This document shows, piece by piece, positions 15,683 through 22,928 of a stretch of DNA of 25,280 nt. The DNA comes from DASQTB01 sp035642095 (lineage in GTDB: Bacteria > Actinomycetota > UBA4738 > CALAEC01). How positions within the stretch are numbered: the stretch's first letter is position 1; every line of letters begins with the position of its first letter. Location of the stretch: NCBI GenBank assembly GCA_035642095.1, contig DASQTB010000032.1, forward strand, positions 1 to 25,280, given 5' to 3'. The notes below the pieces were generated by a model. That model was not told where the DNA came from. It did not search any database and saw nothing but the letters and a program-made list of their open reading frames with translations. The translations under genes were made by a program, and so were the position numbers.

Positions 15683-15688
15683 AGGATA
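15683..15688 (-). promoter_or_regulatory. -10 element before the carboxypeptidase gene
   Basis: Minus-strand TATCCT ends 7 nt before the ATG at 15675, within the 26-bp gap after ftsR. It is consistent with a leaderless transcript; the -35 region lies inside ftsR and is unclear. Confidence 0.35.
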
Positions 15689-15701
15689 TCGGCGAGACGG
15701 C

Positions 15702-16400
15702 TCAGGCAGGGAGGTGGCGGCGGAGGTTCGCCCGGAGGAGGGCCTGCTTGAGGCGGCGGGAGATCCGGGACAGCTCGACCAGGGACTCGGCCGCCTGCCG
15801 CTTGGCCTCGGGATTCCGTTGGCGGAGGACGGGGGTGACGATCTGCTCGAAGAAGGTGGCCTCCCGATCGGCGAAGTGCCGGTACATCGTCAGGTGGCGG
15901 GGCTCGACCCCGAACTTGAAGAGATCCTTGACGATCCGAAGCACCACCAGGTCGTCCCCGCCGAACGTTCGGTTCCCGTTCGAGGTCGCCGGCCGGAGAA
16001 GCCCGAAGGAGGTCAGCGCCTCCACGACGTCGAGATCCACCCCGGTGGCCGCGGCGATCTCGTCGCCGCTCATCTCGAGGGTCGCCGACGGCTCGCCGAC
16101 CTCTTCCTCGTCCGGCTCCTCACGTCGCTCCCTGACCGGCCCTCCGCCGTCGTCTCCGGTGATCCGCTCCCTGATGACCCGGAGCGGCAGGTACTCGTCG
16201 CGCTGCAGCTTGAGGATCGTGCGCAGCCTGTCGACGTCCTTCTCGAAGAACTTGCGGTATCCGGAGGCCGTCCGTTCCGGTTCGATCAGGCCCTCGCTTT
16301 CCAGGAACCGGATCTTGGAGATCGTCACGTCGGGGAACTCCGGCTTCAGGGCCACCAGCACCTCCCCGATCGACAGGTAGTCCCGCGACTGGACCATCAC
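15702..16400 (-). CDS. ftsR: FtsR-type MerR transcriptional regulator
   Basis: A 232-residue regulator of the Rv1828/FtsR group. The N-terminal winged helix is YLSIGEVLVALKPEFPDVTISKIRFLESEGLI, with the wing GYRKFFEKDVDRLRTIL. An acidic, low-complexity linker (about 84-105, many E) follows. A second helical domain resembling another MerR-like fold starts at LEMSGDEIAAATGVDLDVVEALTSFGLL. FtsR of Corynebacterium glutamicum activates ftsZ, so a role in cell division control is known for the family and inferred here. Start GTG 16400 overlaps the stop of the FHA gene (GTGA); the next codon is an alternative ATG. Its place directly after the FHA gene is conserved. Confidence 0.9.
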   Translation of the reverse strand: MMVQSRDYLSIGEVLVALKPEFPDVTISKIRFLESEGLIEPERTASGYRKFFEKDVDRLRTILKLQRDEYLPLRVIRERITGDDGGGPVRERREEPDEEEVGEPSATLEMSGDEIAAATGVDLDVVEALTSFGLLRPATSNGNRTFGGDDLVVLRIVKDLFKFGVEPRHLTMYRHFADREATFFEQIVTPVLRQRNPEAKRQAAESLVELSRISRRLKQALLRANLRRHLPA

Positions 16401-16858
16401 TGCGTCTGGCCGGTGAAGAAAGCCAGCTTGAACTTCCCGATCTGCAGCTCGTCGCCCGCCGCCAGCTGGGTGTTCTCGACCCGCTCCCGGTTGACGTACG
16501 TGCCGTTGAGACTGCCCATATCGTGGACGAAGAAGTTGCTGTCCTTCCGGCGGATCTCCGCGTGCCGCCGGGAGACCGTGATGTCGTCCAGGAAGATGTC
16601 GCTCTCGGGATGGCGCCCCGCCGTGGTCACGTCCTTCTCGATCAGGAACTGGGAGCCGGCGTTGGGACCCCGCTTCACCACGAGGAGGGCCTGGTCGTCG
16701 CGGAGGTCCTGGATGGGCAGGTCGATGACCTCCCCGGTATCGTCCTCGATCTCGGTGGGCTGGAGCCCCACCGTCGTGTCATCCTGCAGGGGATGTCCAC
16801 ACCGGGCGCAGAACCGTGACTCGGCGGGGTTCCGGTGTCCACATCGGGTGCAATACAA
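16397..16858 (-). CDS. garA: Zinc-ribbon plus FHA-domain protein, GarA-like
   Basis: A 153-residue protein. Residues 1-24 form a zinc ribbon (C3, C6, C17, C20). A short acidic segment carries DDTTVG (T28-T29), which resembles the ETT phosphorylation motif of mycobacterial GarA. An FHA phosphothreonine-binding domain follows at about 58-150: AGRHPESD (G81-R82), VSRRH (S96, H99) and GSLNGT (N118). GarA regulates glutamate metabolism under control of PknB/PknG, and the phosphorylated threonine binds its own FHA domain. The same switch is likely but unproven here. The zinc ribbon is extra compared with mycobacterial GarA. Start TTG 16858 has a perfect AGGAGG 6 nt upstream. Confidence 0.88.
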   Translation of the reverse strand: MYCTRCGHRNPAESRFCARCGHPLQDDTTVGLQPTEIEDDTGEVIDLPIQDLRDDQALLVVKRGPNAGSQFLIEKDVTTAGRHPESDIFLDDITVSRRHAEIRRKDSNFFVHDMGSLNGTYVNRERVENTQLAAGDELQIGKFKLAFFTGQTQ

Positions 16859-16904
16859 CCTCAGCCTCCTCTCGAGGTCGACCTCGCCTCAAGGGTGAAG
16901 GTCG

Positions 16905-16933
16905 ACTGTAGCCCCGCCCAGCGAGCGGGTCAA
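16905..16933 (-). promoter_or_regulatory. Promoter of the FHA-ftsR transcript (TTGACC-17-TACAGT)
   Basis: Minus-strand TTGACC (16933-16928) and TACAGT (16910-16905) are 17 bp apart in the 85-bp gap after gcvH. Transcription would start near 16898, about 40 nt before the TTG start codon and its AGGAGG. Confidence 0.65.
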
Positions 16934-16943
16934 ACCGGTTGGC

Positions 16944-17339
16944 TCACCCTTCCCCCGCCTCCTCCACCATCTCCCGATATGAAGCCGCATTCAGGAGCCG
17001 GTTCAGCTCGGAAGGATCGGACATCTCGACCACGACCATCCACCCCTCCCCGTACGGGTCGCGGTTGACCAGCTCGGGGGTTTCGGACAGCACGCCGTTC
17101 CGCTCCGCGATACGGCCGCTCACGGGGCTGTAGATGTCGGACACCGACTTGGTCGACTCGACCTCGCCGAAGGCCTGGCCGGAGGTGACCTCGGTGCCCT
17201 CCTCCGGAATGTCGACGTAGACCACGTCGCCCAGCGCATCCTGGGCGAAGTCCGTGATCCCCACCCGGACCCGATCCCCGTCCTCGACCGAGACCCATTC
17301 GTGCTCTTTCGTGTATCGGAGTTCCTCGGGGTAATCCAT
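16944..17339 (-). CDS. gcvH: Glycine cleavage system H protein
   Basis: A 131-residue lipoyl carrier protein that shuttles the aminomethyl group between the P, T and L proteins. The lipoylated lysine is K64 in ESTKSVSD. N-terminal YTKEHEWV and later SPVSGRI, LVNRDPYGEGW are typical. Length is standard. Start ATG 17339 follows GGAGGATC about 8 nt upstream. It is separated from gcvPA/gcvPB by about 4.6 kb of regulators and other genes; gcvT and the lipoamide dehydrogenase are not in the window. Confidence 0.97.
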   Translation of the reverse strand: MDYPEELRYTKEHEWVSVEDGDRVRVGITDFAQDALGDVVYVDIPEEGTEVTSGQAFGEVESTKSVSDIYSPVSGRIAERNGVLSETPELVNRDPYGEGWMVVVEMSDPSELNRLLNAASYREMVEEAGEG

Positions 17340-17358
17340 GCTCGCGATCCTCCTCGAC

Positions 17359-18105
17359 TCAGCCCGTCGGGCGAGCGTACCGGAAGGACGCCGGTGCCGC
17401 CGTGGGGGGCAGCGTCAACCGCTCGGCGGAGCGCACCTCGACGTCGACACGGGAAAGGGCGGCGATCACCGACAGCGGCCCGCCGGGGATGTCCAGGGCG
17501 GCCTCCAGGCCGTCCGGCGGCCCGATGACGGCCAGCTCGTAGGGTGGGGAGACCCGACGGCCGTGGACCAGCACGCCCCCCTCCGCCGGGCCGAACCATG
17601 TGGACGCGACCACCCGCACATCGGCCACGGCCACGGCCTCGGCTCCGGCGTCACGCAGCTCCTGGACCAGGTCGAGCAGCGCCTCCCATCCGACCTTGCG
17701 GGCGGCGTCGTCGATGACGATCTCCAGCCCGGGCCCCTCGGCCGCAACCTGGCCGGACAGGACCTGGAGGTCGGCCAGCGTCTCGGTGGCGTCTCGGAGG
17801 GCGAGTTCCTCGGCCCGGGCGGAGCCGCGGTATCGGAGGAGCTTCACCCTGAGCGCCGACACCTGACGGGCCAGTCGATCGGCCTCGTCGTTGAGATCGG
17901 CCAGGATCCGGGTCAGATCCTCGGGCCGCTCCGCGGCCAGCCGGGAAAGTGGCGTGCGATCGGTCCCGACGACCTGTACGGCCACCAGGAACCCGATCCC
18001 CAGGGCCACTGCTGCGATGACCAGCCGGCTCTGGATCCGGGGCGGCGGCCGCATCGACGGCCTGCGGCCGCCGAGCCAGTGCTCGTCAGGTCGCTGGATC
18101 TCCAC
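17359..18105 (-). CDS. DUF881 family membrane protein (second copy)
   Basis: A 248-residue DUF881 protein. One transmembrane helix lies at about residues 28-47 (LVIAAVALGIGFLVAVQVV). A coiled-coil stretch follows (about 60-115), then the DUF881 core with LEIVIDDAA, LLDLVQELRDAGAEAVAVADVRVV and SPPYELAVIG. The core would be outside the membrane. It corresponds to Rv1825 and the Bacillus YlxW/YlxX type. The biochemical function is unknown, but these proteins flank sbp in many Gram-positives and a cell-envelope or division role is suspected. The GTG start is 3 nt after the sbp stop, so the DUF881-sbp-DUF881-gcvH genes form one operon. Confidence 0.88.
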   Translation of the reverse strand: MEIQRPDEHWLGGRRPSMRPPPRIQSRLVIAAVALGIGFLVAVQVVGTDRTPLSRLAAERPEDLTRILADLNDEADRLARQVSALRVKLLRYRGSARAEELALRDATETLADLQVLSGQVAAEGPGLEIVIDDAARKVGWEALLDLVQELRDAGAEAVAVADVRVVASTWFGPAEGGVLVHGRRVSPPYELAVIGPPDGLEAALDIPGGPLSVIAALSRVDVEVRSAERLTLPPTAAPASFRYARPTG

Positions 18106-18108
18106 CGG

Positions 18109-18438
18109 TCACTCCCGGAAGAGGAACCGCCGGATCGCGGTGAGATGCTGGAACATCCGGACGCCGAACACGATGATCACGCCGACGGTGAGGTCGGGAG
18201 CCCCCAGACGATCGCCCAGCCACACCACGAAGACGGCCAGGAGGCTGTTGGCCAGGAAGCCCACCATGAGCTCGCCCTCGTGATATCCGCCCTCCAGACG
18301 CTCCCGGATCCCCTCCAGGACCACATCGAGGGCGGCCACCACGACGACCGGGAGATACAGGGCCAGTCCCGAGGGAAGGGACGGACGGAAGATGAGGCCG
18401 GCCGCGATCCCGGCCAGAAGGGCCAGGAGGGCGATCAC
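18109..18438 (-). CDS. sbp: Small basic protein family (Sbp, DUF1290), membrane protein
   Basis: A 109-residue protein of the Sbp/DUF1290 family. About three hydrophobic segments can be seen: VIALLALLAGIAAGLIF, LYLPVVVVAALDVVL and MVGFLANSLLAVFVVWLGD. The conserved ending VGVIIVFGVRMFQHLTAIRR is diagnostic. The start GTG 18438 overlaps the stop of the upstream DUF881 gene (GTGA); a longer upstream frame is just another phase of that gene. Function is unknown in the family, but the sbp-DUF881 pairing is conserved from Bacillus (near ftsAZ) to Mycobacterium (Rv1824). Confidence 0.9.
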   Translation of the reverse strand: MIALLALLAGIAAGLIFRPSLPSGLALYLPVVVVAALDVVLEGIRERLEGGYHEGELMVGFLANSLLAVFVVWLGDRLGAPDLTVGVIIVFGVRMFQHLTAIRRFLFRE

Positions 18439-19175
18439 CCGGGGCCCCCCGCGGGGCGGGCCCAGGCAACCTCGTGGGCCGCAGGCAGGGCCGGTACGGT
18501 GACCCGGTCCGGGGAGCGGATGGTGAAGCCCAGGCCGTAGATCTGCGTCCAGACCTCGAACTGTCGGGCGATCTCGGAGCCGACCGTCCCCCGCCGGAGT
18601 GCGTCCGCGTCGCCGATGGCCTCCACCCGGTACGGCGAGGAAACGGCGTGGAAGTTCACCAGGATAGCCTCGCCGGCCGCCCTGATCGCCGTGGTGGAGG
18701 TCACCCGGCGGTCGTTGACGGCCACGGCCTCCGCCCCGGCGGACCACAGAGCGTTCACCACGAGCTGGAGATCGACGTCCTGGATGCGGAGGTCCGTGAC
18801 GTCCCCCGTCGTTCTGGGCGCCTCGGGGCTGTCGGCCAGCTCAACGACGAGCCCCGGCCCGTGGAGGGGGGCCAGACCGACGGGCCTCCGGAGTCGGTCC
18901 ACCCGGACGAGGACGGCCCGCACCCGAGAGGACTCCCGGGCACCCGCTTCCTGCACACCGGCGAGCTCGTCGGAGAGCTGTCCCACCTGGACGGAAAAAT
19001 CACGGATGGCCGCCTCCCGACGACGGACCAGCCGCGCCAGGTCGGCGGTCTGCTCGGGGAGGCGCTCCTCCTGCGCCCGCTCCTGGGCCACCGCGGCGGA
19101 GACCAGGAATCCGAGAACCAGGAGGACGGCGGGGGGCAGAAGGCCCTGGCCTCGGCCCCGGCCCTCCGAGCGCAC
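18435..19175 (-). CDS. DUF881 family membrane protein (first copy)
   Basis: A 246-residue DUF881 protein. A single N-terminal membrane helix or signal anchor lies at residues 13-30 (PPAVLLVLGFLVSAAVA). A coiled coil rich in R, E, L follows (about 35-95), then the core with GPGLVVELADS, LQLVVNALWSAGAEAVAVNDRRV and VSSPYRVEAIGD. It is a diverged paralogue of the gene two positions downstream and corresponds to Rv1823. Start GTG 19175 is one nucleotide after the stop of the nucleotidyltransferase fusion, so translation is coupled. The two copies may form a heteromer with Sbp; this is inference from gene order. Confidence 0.88.
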   Translation of the reverse strand: MRSEGRGRGQGLLPPAVLLVLGFLVSAAVAQERAQEERLPEQTADLARLVRRREAAIRDFSVQVGQLSDELAGVQEAGARESSRVRAVLVRVDRLRRPVGLAPLHGPGLVVELADSPEAPRTTGDVTDLRIQDVDLQLVVNALWSAGAEAVAVNDRRVTSTTAIRAAGEAILVNFHAVSSPYRVEAIGDADALRRGTVGSEIARQFEVWTQIYGLGFTIRSPDRVTVPALPAAHEVAWARPAGGPG

Positions 19176-19176
19176 C

Positions 19177-21669
19177 CTACCCTCGTAGCTCCTCGACCCG
19201 TCCCGCGAACTCCGTGGCCAGCCGGCGGGACGACTCCTCGTCGTCTCCTTCCGCCCACACCCGGATCACCGGCTCCTGGGGGTGCGGGATGACCAGCGCC
19301 CAGTCCCGACCCCGGTACGCCTTGACCCCGTCGATGGTGACGGTTCGGTCGCCGTTGGTCCGTTCGACCAACCGGCGCATGACCGTCCCCTTCGCCTCCC
19401 ACGGCGTGGCCACGTCGATCCGGACGACGTTCGATGTGGGAAGGGCATCGACGATGTCCTCCAGCGCCATGTCCGTCCGGGCCAGGAACTCCAACAGCTT
19501 GACCAGGCTCATCACGGCGTCGTAGGCGGGGAGAAACGCCGGGAACACGTAGCCACCGCCCTCTGCCCCGGCCAGGACGACGCCCGGCTCCTCGCTGGCG
19601 GCCGACAACGCGGCTGGAGACACCTTGGTCCATCGAACCTCGCCTCCGCGGGCGTCGACCATCTCCTCGACCGCCCGCGACGTGGTCACGGGAACGGCGA
19701 TGGCCCCGCCGGGATGGACCCTGGTCACCAGGTCGACGAAAGCCAGGAGCGCGGTGTCCAGCCCCAGCACCCGGCCCCGGCCGTCGACCAGACGGAGTAG
19801 CTCGCCGGTGGAATCGATCATCGCTCCCAGCGCCACGCCGCTGGCCCGGACCAGTCCGGCTAGATCCTCGACCCGTTCGTCGGCCTCCTTCCTGGTGAGG
19901 ATGGCTCGCTCCTCATCCAGGACGGCGTTCGAGGCGAGAATGTCCGCGCCGATCCGGCCGAAGACGACAGGCCCCGTGAGAACGGCGGCCCCCCACGCGT
20001 AGTCGATGGCGATCTTTGGGGCTCGCTCCCGAACGGCCTCCACGTCGACTCCATCGAGCAGTCCCTGGAGGTAGTACTCACGCCCTCGGGCGGGAAACGT
20101 GAGCTCGCCGAACTCATGGTGGAACGCCCGGCGGAGATCGTCACGGTAGTAGGCGCGCTCGATCTTGCGCTGAGTCCCGGCGTCGACGTCGATCCCCCGC
20201 TCATCGAAGAAGCTGATCTCGACGGACTGGGGATCGTCCGGCGCCGTTCGAACCGCGATCCCGCCGACAGCGCGTTGGGCCCGCGCGTAGAACCGGGCCA
20301 GGGGCACCGGAGCGAGCTCAAGGTCGTGACAATCGACGCCGGCCGCGTTGAACCCGGCAACCATGGTCCGCTTGATGACCCGTGCGGTCTTGGTGGGATC
20401 TCGGGCCGCCACGACAACGGTCTTCTTCGGGAGGGTCCCGCCATAGGCCAGGGCCACGCGCAGCGCCATCTCCGGCGTGACGTCGATGTTCACCAGCCCG
20501 GCGACGCCTCGTTCGCCGAACAGCCCGCGCGCTCCCCGCGTCTCCCACACGATGCTCTGGGTGACCAGGGCGCCGGGCTCCACCGTCTTGAAGGGGTAGA
20601 CCTTCACCCGTGGGCTGAGGACGGCACCCTCGCCGACGTAGCTCTCGTCGGAGACGACGACGCCCTCCTCCAATCGGGCCCCGTGCTTCACGTCTGCGTT
20701 CTTCCCCAGGACGCACCCCCTGAGGGATGCGGTCGTCCCCACGTAGGCGTTGTCGTGGACCACCGCCCGCTGGAGGAAGGCCCCGGTCTTGACCACCACG
20801 CCCTTTCCGAGGACGGTGTGGTCCCGGAGCGTCGCTCCGGCCTCGACCCTCGAGTTGACCCCGATGTAGACGGGGCCCTCGATGGTCGCTTCGGGGTCGA
20901 TCTCTGCGCCCTCCCCCACCCACACCCCGCGCTCGAGCTCGAACCCGCTCGGGGTGATCCTCACCTTTCGATCGAGGATGTCCCGGTGCACCTCGAGGTA
21001 AGCGTCCAGGTGACCCACATCGGCCCAGTAGCCGTCGGCCACGAAGCCGTAGAGGGGGAGGCCCTTGTCCAGGAGCAGCGGGAAGAGGTCCTTGGCAAAG
21101 TCGAATTCCTCGCCCTGCGGGATGAACTGGAGAACCTCGGGCTGGAGGATGTAGATGCCCGTATTGATCGTGTCGCTGAACACCTCCCCCCATCCCGGCT
21201 TCTCCAGGAATCGATCGATCCGGCCGTCGTCGTCGGTGATGACGATGCCGAACTCCAATGGATCGTCGACGTGACGAAGGATCACGGTCGCCGCCGCCTC
21301 CCTCTGTCGATGGAATTCCGCCGCCGCGGACAGATCCAGGTCGGTGACGTGGTCACCCGACATCACCAGGAAGGTGTCGTCCAGGAAGGGCTCCGCGTTC
21401 TTGACGCTGCCTGCGGTTCCCAGCGGCTCCTGCTCGGTGGCGTACGCCAGCGAGATGCCGAGGTCGGAGCCGTCTCCGAAGTACGTCCGAATCACGCTGC
21501 CCAAGAACTGCACCGTTGCCACGACGTCCGTGGTTCCGTGCCCGCGGAGCAGGCGGAGGACGTGCTCCATCATCGGCCGGCCCACGATCGGGAGCATCGG
21601 CTTCGGCTGGTTGCTGGTCAGCGGTCGGAGGCGCGTGCCCTGCCCCCCCGCCATGACGACGCCCTTCAC
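19177..21669 (-). CDS. Sugar nucleotidyltransferase / phosphomannomutase-like fusion protein
   Basis: An 830-residue three-part protein. Residues 1-240 are a nucleotidyltransferase (AGGQGTRLRPLTSNQPKPMLPI; metal site SGDH, EKPG), probably forming GDP-mannose or a related sugar nucleotide. Residues 250-365 are left-handed beta-helix repeats. From about 380 on there is a phosphohexomutase-like region, but its catalytic loop reads TAPDDP (475-480) instead of TASHNP and the metal loop reads IDSTGELL (618-625) instead of DGDxDR. The mutase is therefore probably inactive or altered. Homologues are annotated as mannose-1-phosphate guanylyltransferase, and this fits the Ppm1 domain elsewhere in the window that uses GDP-mannose. 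Start GTG 21669 lies 6 nt after a TATGAT element. Confidence 0.88.
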   Translation of the reverse strand: MKGVVMAGGQGTRLRPLTSNQPKPMLPIVGRPMMEHVLRLLRGHGTTDVVATVQFLGSVIRTYFGDGSDLGISLAYATEQEPLGTAGSVKNAEPFLDDTFLVMSGDHVTDLDLSAAAEFHRQREAAATVILRHVDDPLEFGIVITDDDGRIDRFLEKPGWGEVFSDTINTGIYILQPEVLQFIPQGEEFDFAKDLFPLLLDKGLPLYGFVADGYWADVGHLDAYLEVHRDILDRKVRITPSGFELERGVWVGEGAEIDPEATIEGPVYIGVNSRVEAGATLRDHTVLGKGVVVKTGAFLQRAVVHDNAYVGTTASLRGCVLGKNADVKHGARLEEGVVVSDESYVGEGAVLSPRVKVYPFKTVEPGALVTQSIVWETRGARGLFGERGVAGLVNIDVTPEMALRVALAYGGTLPKKTVVVAARDPTKTARVIKRTMVAGFNAAGVDCHDLELAPVPLARFYARAQRAVGGIAVRTAPDDPQSVEISFFDERGIDVDAGTQRKIERAYYRDDLRRAFHHEFGELTFPARGREYYLQGLLDGVDVEAVRERAPKIAIDYAWGAAVLTGPVVFGRIGADILASNAVLDEERAILTRKEADERVEDLAGLVRASGVALGAMIDSTGELLRLVDGRGRVLGLDTALLAFVDLVTRVHPGGAIAVPVTTSRAVEEMVDARGGEVRWTKVSPAALSAASEEPGVVLAGAEGGGYVFPAFLPAYDAVMSLVKLLEFLARTDMALEDIVDALPTSNVVRIDVATPWEAKGTVMRRLVERTNGDRTVTIDGVKAYRGRDWALVIPHPQEPVIRVWAEGDDEESSRRLATEFAGRVEELRG

Positions 21670-21675
21670 GCGGCA

Positions 21676-21681
21676 ATCATA
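21676..21681 (-). promoter_or_regulatory. -10 element for a probably leaderless nucleotidyltransferase-fusion mRNA
   Basis: Minus-strand TATGAT ends exactly 6 nt before the GTG at 21669. No Shine-Dalgarno sequence precedes the GTG. The -35 region (CTGGGG) is weak. It lies in the 60-bp gap after pgsA. Confidence 0.55.
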
Positions 21682-21729
21682 CCGGCAGGGTCGGAGCGCC
21701 CCAGAGCGTCCCGAACGCCCTCGAAGCGA

Positions 21730-22326
21730 TCAACCGCGCCGGGCGACCATAGCCCGTCTGAGGTCGAAGGCATACGCCCCGGCGGCCACGTAGTACTCGA
21801 CGACCCCGGCCGAGAACCAGACCCACCCGAACACCCGGGCCACATCGTCGAGCGGCAGGCCGGCGTTTCCCCAGGCGATCGCGGGGATGGCCCACATCAG
21901 CGTAAACGTGCCGTACTTCCCGATCGGCCGGACGTCGATCCGGGGTCCTCGTGTCACGGCGAGCCAGATCGCAGCGACGAGGACGATGGCATCCCGGGCC
22001 AGGACGATGACGGCCGCCCAGAACGGCAGGAGCTCGACCACGGCGAGCGTGACGATGGCCGCCCCCATGGCCAGCCGGTCGGCCAGAGGGTCGAGGAGCT
22101 TGCCGAGCTCGGTGATCTGGCCCGTCCGGCGGGCGATCACGCCATCGATCCAGTCGGTAGAGACAACCGCTCCCATTACCAGGAAGCCTGCCAGTCGCGT
22201 GTCGTCATCAAGCAGCAGAACGACGAACACCGGGATCAGCAGAATCCTGAGCGCGGACAGGGCGTTCGGGACGGTGACCACCCGTCGGGTGGCAGTCCCG
22301 GCGCTGGCCGGGCGGTCTTCGGACAA
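21730..22326 (-). CDS. pgsA: CDP-alcohol phosphatidyltransferase (PgsA-like phospholipid synthase)
   Basis: A 198-residue membrane enzyme that joins a CDP-diacylglycerol phosphatidyl group to an alcohol such as glycerol-3-phosphate. The full signature D-G-x2-A-R-x8-G-x3-D-x3-D is present (D61, G62, A65, R66, G75, D79, D83), preceded by D58. Several membrane helices are visible, including LVMGAVVSTDW, AAIVTLAVVELLPFWAAVIVLA and a final one near WFSAGVVEYYVAAGAY. Start TTG 22326 is chosen because AAGGAG lies 7 nt upstream and a TAGACT -10 at 22355-22360 leaves a leader of about 22 nt. The GTG at 22383 would be upstream of that promoter. It matches the PgsA2 position next to the DUF881 block in mycobacteria; the actual alcohol is not determined. 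Confidence 0.88.
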   Translation of the reverse strand: MSEDRPASAGTATRRVVTVPNALSALRILLIPVFVVLLLDDDTRLAGFLVMGAVVSTDWIDGVIARRTGQITELGKLLDPLADRLAMGAAIVTLAVVELLPFWAAVIVLARDAIVLVAAIWLAVTRGPRIDVRPIGKYGTFTLMWAIPAIAWGNAGLPLDDVARVFGWVWFSAGVVEYYVAAGAYAFDLRRAMVARRG

Positions 22327-22354
22327 GGCGGCGCTCCTTCGGGGGGCGAACGGC

Positions 22355-22374
22355 AGTCTACCCACGAGCGTGGG
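22355..22374 (-). promoter_or_regulatory. pgsA -10 element with an inverted repeat in the spacer
   Basis: Minus-strand TAGACT (22360-22355) is the likely -10. Immediately upstream CCCACG-AG-CGTGGG (22361-22374) is an inverted repeat that would lie between -10 and -35, a usual place for an operator. The -35 hexamer is poor, so an activator is possible. Confidence 0.35.
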
Positions 22375-22404
22375 CGGACCCACCTCGGCAGCGCCGGTGA
22401 AGGG

Positions 22405-22818
22405 CTACCGCTGCACGTTGAGCAGGAATGCTCTCGAGACGCTACCCCCGCAGGTGTGGATATGCCCGGCCGTGACGTCCATGAACCCCGCGAACCGCAC
22501 GTACACGCGCTGGTCGCCACGGGGGCGGCGGAGGAAATAGTATTCGCCCTCGGCGTCGGTGGCGTCGGACTCCAGGACGCGATCGGCCCCGGGGACCATC
22601 CGCATCAGTTCGACGGAAACCAGTGAGTTGCACACAGCGTCGATCGCGCCGACCCTTCCGAAGACGATGACCCTCTCACCCGGACGTAATGCACCCCGCG
22701 GAAGCTTCGACTTCGACACCTTCGTTCCGATCGAGACGTTGTGTGCGCCGGACACGCCGGGGAAAGCAATCACCAGGGCCACCAGAACGACCACCGACGC
22801 GAGAATGCGACGGGCCAT
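22405..22818 (-). CDS. Secreted protein of unknown function
   Basis: A 137-residue protein I do not recognise. Residues 1-29 are a clear signal peptide (MARRILASVVVLVALVIAFPGVSGA). The mature part is beta-rich and begins HNVSIGTKVSKSKLPRGALRPGERVIVFGRV. It resembles a small carboxypeptidase-regulatory-like or Ig-like fold (ATDAEGEYYFLRRPRGDQRVYVRFAGF). Two cysteines (CNSLVSVELM and HTCGGSV) may form a disulfide. Start ATG 22818 has GGGAGGTG 4-5 nt upstream. Its own promoter lies at 22877-22905. It is followed by pgsA after a gap of about 80 bp but need not be co-transcribed. Confidence 0.78.
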   Translation of the reverse strand: MARRILASVVVLVALVIAFPGVSGAHNVSIGTKVSKSKLPRGALRPGERVIVFGRVGAIDAVCNSLVSVELMRMVPGADRVLESDATDAEGEYYFLRRPRGDQRVYVRFAGFMDVTAGHIHTCGGSVSRAFLLNVQR

Positions 22819-22863
22819 GACACCTCCCTCTCTATGGCGGAGGCGGGCGCTCCGGTCTTTCTC

Positions 22864-22892
22864 AGTTGACCCATCACTTCTAGCAAGTTGAC
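22864..22892. repeat. Direct repeat AGTTGAC flanking the -10 of the secreted-protein gene
   Basis: AGTTGAC occurs at 22864-22870 and 22886-22892, 22 bp apart (two helical turns). The -10 box lies between the copies. This spacing on one face of the helix suggests a regulator binding site. Confidence 0.4.
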
Positions 22893-22905
22893 GAGGCCGG
22901 TTCAA
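22877..22905 (-). promoter_or_regulatory. Promoter of the secreted-protein gene (TTGAAC-17-TAGAAG)
   Basis: Minus-strand TTGAAC (22905-22900) and TAGAAG (22882-22877) are 17 bp apart. Transcription would start near 22870, leaving a leader of about 50 nt. Confidence 0.5.
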
Positions 22906-22928
22906 GCATCCTCGTCGAACAGGAGCGG

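Noticed and set aside
20116..22626. Open frame of over 800 codons on the plus strand opposite the nucleotidyltransferase fusion and pgsA
   Set aside because: Composition is the mirror of the coding strand, with no domain; both genes opposite are well supported.
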